NCBI GenBank assembly: GCA_021772695.1
Contig: JAJFLL010000324.1
Location: 1 to 6,887 of the forward strand
Direction of reading: 5' to 3'
Source of the DNA: Deltaproteobacteria bacterium
GTDB lineage: Bacteria > UBA10199 > DSSB01
DNA: 6,887 nt
Part shown: piece after piece, positions 1-5,344 of the stretch
Layout of the letters: each line of letters starts with the position of its first letter
Position numbering within the stretch: position 1 is the first letter of the stretch
The notes under the pieces: model-generated
Databases searched by the model: none
What the model was told of the DNA's origin: nothing
The model's input: the letters and a program-made list of their open reading frames with translations, nothing else
Position numbers and translations under genes: made by a program

Positions 1-1426
1 GAATCATGGGTAGCATGAAGGTAGCCGTTACTCCCTTGGCCTCCCGATTTTTAATGGAAATTTTTCCACCGTGCAGTTCTGCAACCTCACGAACAAAACT
101 TAGACCCAAGCCAGAACTTTTTTTACCGGTTTCTGGGCGCGCCAAAGAATAAAATCGATCGAATATTTTGCCCAAGGCATAATCGGGAATTCCGGGACCT
201 TCATCGATGACGTCCAGACAACATTTTTCAGATTCACTCCTCAATGCCACCGCAATGGCACCCCTGGGCGGGCTAAAATCTACGGCGTTTTGAATGAGGT
301 TTTGAAATACCTGTTCCAATAATAAGGGATCTCCCCTCACCAGAAGACCCGGAGTGATTTCACGATGTATTTGTAGTTGTTTGGTCTGTAGCAGGGCCAA
401 GGAACGATCCAACACACTCGCCACTAATTTTGCCATGTCGATTTCTTTCACAACCTGCAAATCGGTCTGGGATTCCAAAGCGGCCAATTCGAGGAGTCTT
501 TCGATGAGGGCGTGCATGCGCTTGGATTCTACGGCGATATTATTCAAAAATTGATGTTGCTTTTCAGGTGCTAGATCCCCACTCAGTATTTCTACCGCAC
601 CCTGGATAGCTGCCAAGGGGCTTTTCAATTCATGGGTCAGTGTTTGCACGTATGCTTCGACGTATTTTTTTCCTTCTAAGGATTCTCGCATTTGCTCAAA
701 GGCCCTACCCATCTCAGCGATTTCCCGGCTGCCCAATTTTGGCAAAGCCACTCGCTTCCCATCGCGAACGGCACGGGCGTATTGGGTCAAACGATGGATG
801 GGTCGGGTAAAATAAAAGGAAAATAGGATGGCCAGGAGAATCACACCCGTTGCCGCTACCCAGCCGGCGATCATGAGCTTCGGGCGAGCGGTCTGGATAA
901 ACTGATTGATGCTCACCGTTGGCTTTCGCACCGTGATCACACCAATGATCTTCCCCTCGTGAGTGATCGGCGCAGCCACATGAAGGACAGAGCTAGTAGG
1001 GTCTTCCACATTATCACGGGTGGTTCGGACTCCATATTGACCTTGCAGGGTCAAGTGAACGTCATTCCAGGTAGAGAAATCCTTACCCACATCAAGGCCC
1101 GCAGAATCAAAGATTACTCTTCCCTTGTCATCAGTCACATAGACCCGCTCATCCACATGGGTTTTGAGCATAGTATAAATTCGGGCATTGATAAGTCGAC
1201 TTTTCAGGCGTTCAAAGGCTTGGGTCAGAGATTCGGTTTGGATTTCTCCATTTACCATGTGGGCTTCAAGGATACCCGCCAACACATTGGCTTGATCCAC
1301 CAAGGATTCTTCTACGGCCTCTAAATATCGAGGCCTTAGATCTTCGATGATATAATCGATCAAAAAATAAAACCCGACCCCAACTACCAAAACAAAACTA
1401 AGCAAAATTCGCGTACGCAGGGTCAT
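1..1426 (-). CDS. creC: Sensor histidine kinase CreC, 3' end cut by the window edge
   Basis: Inner-membrane histidine kinase of the CreBC two-component system; it autophosphorylates and passes phosphate to CreB. I translated 475 residues from ATG 1426-1424 with no interruption; E. coli CreC is 474, so only a few codons are missing. Order of parts: TM1 about residues 7-25; periplasmic sensor region about 26-183 with VYVTDDKGRVIFDS and SSVLHVAAPI, close to E. coli CreC; TM2 about 184-206; HAMP linker to about 255; dimerisation/phosphoacceptor box THELKSPLAAI with His265; N box NLIQNA with Asn380; G1 DEGPGI (408-413); F box IFDRFYSL (421-428); G2 SSGLGLSF (437-444). The EGKKY...THELKSPLAAI block separates CreC from generic kinases. 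The start lies 1 base after the creB stop with AAAGGA 5 bases upstream, so the two are translationally coupled. All catalytic boxes are intact. Confidence 0.9.
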   Translation of the reverse strand, partial: MTLRTRILLSFVLVVGVGFYFLIDYIIEDLRPRYLEAVEESLVDQANVLAGILEAHMVNGEIQTESLTQAFERLKSRLINARIYTMLKTHVDERVYVTDDKGRVIFDSAGLDVGKDFSTWNDVHLTLQGQYGVRTTRDNVEDPTSSVLHVAAPITHEGKIIGVITVRKPTVSINQFIQTARPKLMIAGWVAATGVILLAILFSFYFTRPIHRLTQYARAVRDGKRVALPKLGSREIAEMGRAFEQMRESLEGKKYVEAYVQTLTHELKSPLAAIQGAVEILSGDLAPEKQHQFLNNIAVESKRMHALIERLLELAALESQTDLQVVKEIDMAKLVASVLDRSLALLQTKQLQIHREITPGLLVRGDPLLLEQVFQNLIQNAVDFSPPRGAIAVALRSESEKCCLDVIDEGPGIPDYALGKIFDRFYSLARPETGKKSSGLGLSFVREVAELHGGKISIKNREAKGVTATFMLPMI

Positions 1427-1427
1427 G

Positions 1428-2096
1428 TTATTCCTTTAGAGAATACCCAAGGCCACGATGGGTCAAGATAGGATCGTTGACTTCATTGATGGCCTTAAGC
1501 TTGGAACGGATGGATTTGATATGGGCATCGACGGTGCGGTCCATGCTGGCCTCCGGCTCTTCCCAGGCCAGCTGTAATAATTGTTCCCGGCTCAAAACAC
1601 GCCCCGGTCTCTCCAGCAGAACTTTGAGCAATCGAAATTCATAAGGGCTTAAATTTAAGTTTTTTCCAAAATAATGAATTTGATATTTGGCTTCATTAAT
1701 TTCAAAAGGAGCTTGAGAAACCCCAGGTGTTGCAAGCGGAGCCCGCCTCAAAATGGCCTTCGCCCGGGCCGCGAGTTCCCGTGGACTAAAGGGTTTGACC
1801 ATATAATCATCGGCACCGATTTCTAAGCCCACCACCTTATCGATTTCATCGGAACGGGCAGTCAAAAAGATGACTGGTGTGCCATGGGTTTTTCTTAAAT
1901 TTCTACAGAAGGAAAATCCATCTTGGTCGGGCAATCCCACATCCAATACAATGAGATCCACCTTCCCTTTGCCGATTTCTTGAGACCCCGCCGCAGCTGT
2001 AGAACACCATACGGTTTTGAAGCCTTCTTGCTCCAAGGCGAAACGAATATTATCGGCAATAGAGGATTCGTCTTCAATGATTAGTATCTTTGCCAA
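1428..2096 (-). CDS. creB: Response regulator CreB (OmpR/PhoB family)
   Basis: Cytoplasmic transcription factor activated by CreC. From the TTG at 2096-2094 it is 222 residues. The receiver domain has acidic pocket residues E8-D9, phosphoacceptor Asp52 (LIVLDVGLPD), Thr79 (FLTAR) and Lys101 (KPFSPRE). The C-terminal OmpR-type winged helix spans about residues 125-222 with LSPYEFRLLKVLL, RTVDAHIKSIRSKL and the terminal THRGLGYSL wing, which matches the CreB ending. GLEIGADDY-KPFSPRE also fits CreB. Start choice: an ATG at 2234 keeps the frame open but adds 46 residues unlike any receiver domain and overlaps the preceding lipoprotein gene by 44 bases. The TTG places IIEDE at the normal distance from the N terminus and has GGGAGG at 2107-2112, 10 bases upstream. 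A CTG one codon earlier cannot be excluded. Downstream creC follows after 1 base. The family identity is firm; the target genes in this organism are unknown. Confidence 0.9.
   Translation of the reverse strand: MAKILIIEDESSIADNIRFALEQEGFKTVWCSTAAAGSQEIGKGKVDLIVLDVGLPDQDGFSFCRNLRKTHGTPVIFLTARSDEIDKVVGLEIGADDYMVKPFSPRELAARAKAILRRAPLATPGVSQAPFEINEAKYQIHYFGKNLNLSPYEFRLLKVLLERPGRVLSREQLLQLAWEEPEASMDRTVDAHIKSIRSKLKAINEVNDPILTHRGLGYSLKE
1432..1437 (-). promoter_or_regulatory. Ribosome binding site of creC inside the creB 3' end
   Basis: AAAGGA lies within the last codons of creB (Lys-Glu) and is 5 bases from the creC ATG at 1426. The junction reads TAA-C-ATG. Ribosomes finishing creB are therefore placed at the creC start, which fits coupled expression of the kinase and regulator. 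Confidence 0.65.
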
Positions 2097-2106
2097 CAGA
2101 ATTCGG

Positions 2107-2112
2107 CCTCCC
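2107..2112 (-). promoter_or_regulatory. Ribosome binding site that decides the creB TTG start
   Basis: GGGAGG on the minus strand lies 10 bases before the TTG at 2096-2094. No ATG or GTG lies between this site and the conserved IIEDE of the receiver domain. This supports a TTG start and argues against the far-upstream ATG at 2234. Confidence 0.6.
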
Positions 2113-2190
2113 AGATGTAATGCAAAATTAAACTTACCAACTTTATTACGGGGCAAAGTCCAAGGAATCCAGAATAAACTTAGGCTCGGG

Positions 2191-3120
2191 TCATGGGCAG
2201 GTGGGCAGAGACTCAGAAATATCGTCGCCGGCAAAGGCCAAGTCGATCAAGCTTAAGGGCCCCAAGCGAACGTACGATCCTGCGGGGCCCGGCTCACACC
2301 AGGCTTTTTGAGAACACCATTTTTGAATTCCCAGTTCGAAGGGGTCGGCCAGATGTGTAGCTCGGGCATAAAAAATTAATTCCGATTCGTCACTCGAAAG
2401 ATTCTTGTCAGCTTCGTCGTTGGTTTCACCAAAATCAAAGGGGGGAGTGTAACCGTCGTCATCTTCGGATCCCAAACCATGCTTGCCGATGTTTTGAAAT
2501 TTGCCGTCATTAAGGGTGTCACTGACATGTTGCTCATTTCCTGGAATATATTTGGCCAGAAGTAGGCGATGGGAATTCGAAAAGGATCGGAGCCTTGCCT
2601 GAGGCTCACTTCGATTAAAGGTAAATTCCAATTCGAAGCGACTATCGGTCTCAGAGGCCTGTACCTCTACATAGTAATGGGTCAGGTGATCGAAGGCCTT
2701 AATATAACGACCCTTGCCACAAACCGTAAAATCATCTTGGGTATCTTGCCAACGGCATAATAACTGGGCCGCAATTTTTTTTCGCACTTGATTGGTATTT
2801 GAGATTTGGCAGGCGGAAATTATTTTTCCCTCGAGGCGAAATTCCACGGGGCGAGGCTTGTTATCATAATCTTCCACATCTAGTTGAGGAGCCACCGGCA
2901 CGTCGGGCATTTCAGGAGCCCCTAAGGAAACCACCGATTCCCCCGATGCAACCGAAGTGTCACCCATATCTGTGACACCCCCACCACCTGGAATGGCACC
3001 CGGGGCACCTACGGGACCACCGAGAGGGCCACCCGAGCTGCCACCGCCCCCCACGCAGGCCGCTAATAGAATCGACAGAAAGGTGGTCATCAACCCACGG
3101 ATGATGGATCGTTGCTTCAT
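2191..3120 (-). CDS. Unidentified lipoprotein with Gly/Pro-rich linker, upstream of creB
   Basis: I do not recognise this 309-residue protein. It begins with a lipoprotein signal peptide: basic MKQRSIIR, a hydrophobic stretch about 10-21 and lipobox LAAC with Cys22 as the lipidation site. Residues 23-49 are a flexible Gly/Pro/Ser/Ala tract, so the folded part probably stands off the membrane. An acidic segment (about 71-90) leads into a domain starting near PVEFRLEGKI. Six further cysteines (104, 122, 134, 269, 275, 308) could form disulfides in the periplasm. Residues about 217-247 are very rich in Asp and Glu. No Lys-rich or enzyme motif was seen. The residue after Cys is Val, not Asp, so outer-membrane sorting would be expected in a Lol-type organism. 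A ribosome site is weak (AGG about 13 bases upstream), but the signal peptide fixes the start. It precedes creB on the same strand with 94 bases between, so it may share a transcript and act with CreC, as creA sits ahead of creB in E. coli; it does not resemble CreA. Confidence 0.85.
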   Translation of the reverse strand: MKQRSIIRGLMTTFLSILLAACVGGGGSSGGPLGGPVGAPGAIPGGGGVTDMGDTSVASGESVVSLGAPEMPDVPVAPQLDVEDYDNKPRPVEFRLEGKIISACQISNTNQVRKKIAAQLLCRWQDTQDDFTVCGKGRYIKAFDHLTHYYVEVQASETDSRFELEFTFNRSEPQARLRSFSNSHRLLLAKYIPGNEQHVSDTLNDGKFQNIGKHGLGSEDDDGYTPPFDFGETNDEADKNLSSDESELIFYARATHLADPFELGIQKWCSQKAWCEPGPAGSYVRLGPLSLIDLAFAGDDISESLPTCP

Positions 3121-3168
3121 TTCAATAAATTAACCTATTCAGACTTAGATATCTGCAATAAATTCGCC

Positions 3169-3182
3169 AAATTAAAAAATTT
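3169..3182. repeat. AT-rich inverted repeat upstream of the lipoprotein gene
   Basis: AAATT (3169-3173) and AATTT (3178-3182) are separated by AAAA. It lies about 50-60 bases before the lipoprotein start on the minus strand, where promoter or regulator binding sites are common. Such repeats are frequent in AT-rich DNA by chance. Confidence 0.3.
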
Positions 3183-3192
3183 AGTTCAACAA

Positions 3193-3214
3193 CCTCCGAG
3201 GAGGATTCCTGAGG
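3193..3214. repeat. Cluster of overlapping small palindromes
   Basis: CCTCC-GA-GGAGG (3193-3204), AGGA-T-TCCT (3202-3210) and CCT-G-AGG (3208-3214) overlap within 22 bases in the leader of the lipoprotein gene. No run of T follows on either strand, so an intrinsic terminator is unlikely. A regulator site or an RNA hairpin in the leader is possible. Confidence 0.3.
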
Positions 3215-3298
3215 GGAAAACCAAGCACGTAGACCCATTTTATGGAAATAAAATCTGCGGCCGCGGCAAAAGGCCTGTTAAGGTCATAAAATAGAATC

Positions 3299-3538
3299 TT
3301 AAGATTTTGCGGATTTTTCTTCTTGAATTCGCCATGGTAGATATTCAAGATCCACCTTATCTGAAGGTCTGACCGTATCTTTCATTTTAATGGGTAGCTC
3401 TTTGCTGGCTAGGGGGATTTTGACACCTTCAATTTCTACCCACCGGACCTGGTTCTTGGCACTTTCGCCGTTTTACCCCAACCGTCGCCACATCTCGAAA
3501 AATATGGAACAAGGGTCGCAAGAACCGGTAACTTTAAA
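3299..3538 (-). pseudogene. Remnant of a nucleotidyltransferase-like protein C-terminus with in-frame stop
   Basis: One minus-strand frame reads as protein over the whole interval, broken by a TAA at 3475-3473. The upstream piece reads VTGSCDPCSIFFEMWRRLG; the downstream piece is 57 residues and contains WVEIEGVKIPLASKE and IKMKDTVRPSDKVDLEYL, ending at TAA 3301-3299. The pattern 'hydrophobic-E-hydrophobic-x-G-V-x-I-P-x-A-S ... MK ... R..D..DL..L' is typical of the C-terminal part of small nucleotidyltransferase-fold proteins (MNT/AbiEii-like and related unnamed families). No usable start codon or ribosome site precedes the downstream piece, and the 5' end runs straight into the acetolactate synthase stop codon, so the N-terminal catalytic part is gone. 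I read it as a decayed gene. A sequencing error at the stop would not restore the missing N-terminus. Family assignment is from remembered motif patterns and is moderate. Confidence 0.5.
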
Positions 3539-5189
3539 GGGCGTCGGTCAATTCGCCTAGCTTGTCGGTGAGCCGAGTGTTTTCGGAATAGTCGACAGGA
3601 CATGCAATAATAGAAACCGTATCTTCAGCTAGGGCCCGCTTTAATGTAGGCAAGAGTTCTTCGGCTGCTTTTATTTGGTAACCTTTAGCCCCGTAGCTTT
3701 CGGCCTGTTTGACAAAATCAGGGTTGGTAAATTTGACGAAGGCTTCTCGACCCAACTCTAGCTCTTGCTTCCATTTGATGAGGCCGTAATGTTCGTCCAC
3801 CCAAATCAAGATGACGAAAGAAATTTTCTCCCGCATGGCCGTTTCGATCTCTTGAGAATTCATTAAATAGGCACCGTCTCCCATAGAAGCCAAAACCTTG
3901 CGATCGGGATGGGCTAATTTCGCCCCAAGGGCGCCGGGCAAAGAGAAGGCCATGGTGGCCAGCCCATTGGAAATAAGACAGGTCTCGGGCTGAAAAGTGG
4001 GATAGAGTCGAGCCATCCACATCTTGGCCGCCCCGGTATCGGCCAACACAATGTCTTTTTCTCCCATGGCCGCCCGAATATCGGCGACGATACGTTGCGG
4101 TTTTAATGGAAAGGCATGATCTCTTTGACCTGCTTCGAACTCTTCGCGCTGTAACTTTCTCACTTGGGCATCGACGGCAGGGCATCTCTCTAAAGGTTTG
4201 ATGCGATCGGCCAAGGCATCGAGGGTGGTACTGATTCCCCCCTGAATCCCCACCTCAAGGTGATAGTGGGAATCCACTTCGGCGGGCAGCTTGTGAATGT
4301 GGATGATCTTTTTGTCGCCCTTGGGATTCCATTTTTGGGGTGCGTATTCAATGAGGTCATAGCCCACGGCCAAAACCGTGTCGGACTGGTCAAAACCAAA
4401 ATTGGAATAATCGTGGCGCATAAATCCTATGGTGCCCAAGGAATGGGCGTGGTTGTCCGGAAAGGCGCCCTTAGCAAGAAATGTGGTGGCCACGGGAATT
4501 TTGGTTTTTTCAGAAAATTGGACCAAGGCTTCGGTGGCACGATCTCGACACACTCCCGGGCCCGCAATGATAATGGGAGCCTTGGCTGCATGAATGACCT
4601 TGAGGGCCCGCTCGAGTTGGGATTCTGACGGGGCGGAGTCACGAACCGTATTGATGGGAATGAGCGGTGCGGTGATTTTTTCCTCGGCCACGTCTTCGGG
4701 CAAAATAATCACAGTGGTACCGGGACGTTCCGATTGCGCCACCTTAAAGGCCTTGCGCACAATTTCGGGGGTGGCCTCGGGCACCACAATGGTACCATTC
4801 CATTTGGAGATGGGGCGAAACATGGTGTCTAGATCAACGATCTGATGGGACTCTTTATAACTGCGGTTCACTCCGCCTTGAGCCACCAGTGCCACCAGGG
4901 GATGACTGTCTAATTGGGCATTGGCGGCACCTAATAATAGATTGATGGCACCGGGTCCCAAGGTTGCCAAGCAAACCCCGGCCTTGCCCGTCAAACGGCC
5001 ATAGGTATCAGCCATGAAGGAGGCGCCCTGTTCATGGCGCACGGGAATAAATTTGATTTTGGAATCGAGCAAGGCATCGAGAATACGGATATTCTCTTCA
5101 CCGGGAATGCCGAAAATATATTCCACACCTTCATTTTCTAAACATTTGACGAGAAATTGAGAGACATTCATTTCGGGTAGGTTGTCCAT
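3534..5189 (-). CDS. Acetolactate synthase, ThDP-dependent large (catalytic) subunit
   Basis: Condenses two pyruvates to 2-acetolactate plus CO2 in the cytoplasm, using thiamine diphosphate and Mg. The 551 residues match the length of AlsS/BudB and IlvB-type enzymes. Pyrimidine-binding domain about 6-175: GIPGEENI (27-34) and RHEQGASFMAD with Glu53, the ThDP-activating glutamate that excludes glyoxylate carboligase. Central domain about 190-330, with a Gly-rich IIAGPGV. Pyrophosphate domain about 360-540: GDGAYLMNSQE with Asp438 and VDEHYGLIKWKQ with Asp465 as likely metal ligands. The ending VDYSENTRLTDKL resembles the VDYSDN...DKL tail of B. subtilis AlsS, and there is no adjacent ilvN small-subunit gene, so a catabolic type is favoured; a stand-alone biosynthetic role remains possible. 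No acetolactate decarboxylase gene is in view. The ATG at 5189 has AAGAAAGGG about 5 bases upstream; Met7 has no such site. A promoter is proposed in the gap before it. Confidence 0.85.
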   Translation of the reverse strand: MDNLPEMNVSQFLVKCLENEGVEYIFGIPGEENIRILDALLDSKIKFIPVRHEQGASFMADTYGRLTGKAGVCLATLGPGAINLLLGAANAQLDSHPLVALVAQGGVNRSYKESHQIVDLDTMFRPISKWNGTIVVPEATPEIVRKAFKVAQSERPGTTVIILPEDVAEEKITAPLIPINTVRDSAPSESQLERALKVIHAAKAPIIIAGPGVCRDRATEALVQFSEKTKIPVATTFLAKGAFPDNHAHSLGTIGFMRHDYSNFGFDQSDTVLAVGYDLIEYAPQKWNPKGDKKIIHIHKLPAEVDSHYHLEVGIQGGISTTLDALADRIKPLERCPAVDAQVRKLQREEFEAGQRDHAFPLKPQRIVADIRAAMGEKDIVLADTGAAKMWMARLYPTFQPETCLISNGLATMAFSLPGALGAKLAHPDRKVLASMGDGAYLMNSQEIETAMREKISFVILIWVDEHYGLIKWKQELELGREAFVKFTNPDFVKQAESYGAKGYQIKAAEELLPTLKRALAEDTVSIIACPVDYSENTRLTDKLGELTDAL

Positions 5190-5193
5190 AGCG

Positions 5194-5200
5194 CCCTTTC
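5194..5200 (-). promoter_or_regulatory. Ribosome binding site of acetolactate synthase
   Basis: GAAAGGG on the minus strand ends 4 bases before the ATG at 5189-5187. It selects this Met over the in-frame Met six codons later, which has no purine-rich stretch in front. Confidence 0.6.
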
Positions 5201-5220
5201 TTGGCCGAATCGGTTCTTGG
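5198..5220. repeat. Direct repeat flanking a palindrome in the acetolactate synthase leader
   Basis: On the plus strand the order is TTCTTGG (5198-5204), CCGAATCGG (5205-5213), TTCTTGG (5214-5220). The middle nine bases form a perfect palindrome around one central base (CCGA-A-TCGG). The two copies are 16 bases apart and the inner copy touches the ribosome binding site. This could be a regulator site or an RNA element affecting start-site access. It does not match the CreB box (TTCAC-N6-TTCAC). Confidence 0.4.
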
Positions 5221-5231
5221 ATGATGTTGCG

Positions 5232-5259
5232 ATTCTATGCTGCTGGGCAAATTTTCCAA
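5232..5259 (-). promoter_or_regulatory. Possible sigma-70 promoter of acetolactate synthase
   Basis: On the minus strand TTGGAA (5259-5254; 4 of 6 to TTGACA) and TAGAAT (5237-5232; 5 of 6 to TATAAT) are 16 bases apart. A start near 5225 would give a leader of about 35 bases. Only these matches support it, and chance matches are common in AT-rich gaps. Confidence 0.35.
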
Positions 5260-5271
5260 TTGAAAATTCGC
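5247..5271. repeat. Inverted repeat over the proposed -35 box
   Basis: AATTTTC (5250-5256) and GAAAATT (5262-5268) flank CAATT, and the pairing continues to GC (5247-5248) and GC (5270-5271) after one mismatch. It overlaps the proposed -35 hexamer, a usual place for a repressor site. It is too AT-rich and lacks the T run of an intrinsic terminator. Confidence 0.4.
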
Positions 5272-5344
5272 AAGAGACGCCAAACCCGCTATTTTGCTGA
5301 TGAAATGTTTTTGCATTCCCCTGGGCCAAGGCCAAGAGTGTTTA

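Larger units (their letters stand above)
3121..3298. other. AT-rich non-coding leader ahead of the lipoprotein-creB-creC genes
   Basis: This 178-base stretch has no supported gene. Possible open frames on either strand are short and lack ribosome sites. It contains an AT-rich inverted repeat (AAATT-AAAA-AATTT, 3169-3182), a cluster of small palindromes (3193-3214) and a GC-rich patch (GCGGCCGCGG, 3257-3266). The lipoprotein promoter should lie here. I could not find a convincing -35/-10 pair; a TAAAAT on the minus strand near 3240 lacks a good -35. No terminator with a run of T was seen. Confidence 0.5.

Noticed and set aside
959..1324. Plus-strand open frame of 121 codons
   Set aside because: It lies antisense within creC, whose translation is continuous and fully motif-supported; the plus-strand product shows no domain or ribosome site.
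2017..2256. Plus-strand open frame of 79 codons
   Set aside because: Antisense to the creB start and the end of the lipoprotein gene; no protein-like features.
3122..3238. Minus-strand 38-codon frame just before the lipoprotein gene
   Set aside because: No purine-rich site precedes its ATG and the peptide has no recognisable features; a leader peptide cannot be supported.
3257..3266. GCGGCCGCGG patch (NotI and SacII sites) as a possible cloning scar
   Set aside because: Flanking sequence is continuous natural-looking DNA with no vector sequence recognised; a chance GC-rich patch is the simpler view.
3112..3294. Plus-strand open frame of 60 codons over the leader region
   Set aside because: No ribosome site, no similarity recognised, and composition reflects AT-rich leader DNA.
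4260..4628. Plus-strand open frame of 122 codons
   Set aside because: Antisense shadow of the acetolactate synthase central domain.
5326..5344. GGCC-AA-GGCC near the end of the transglutaminase-like gene as a terminator
   Set aside because: The loop would be only two bases and no run of T follows on the minus strand.
5190..5344. CreB binding box (TTCAC-N6-TTCAC)
   Set aside because: No pair of TTCAC or GTGAA repeats with 11-base spacing was found here or elsewhere in the window; the TTCTTGG repeats have 16-base spacing and a different sequence.
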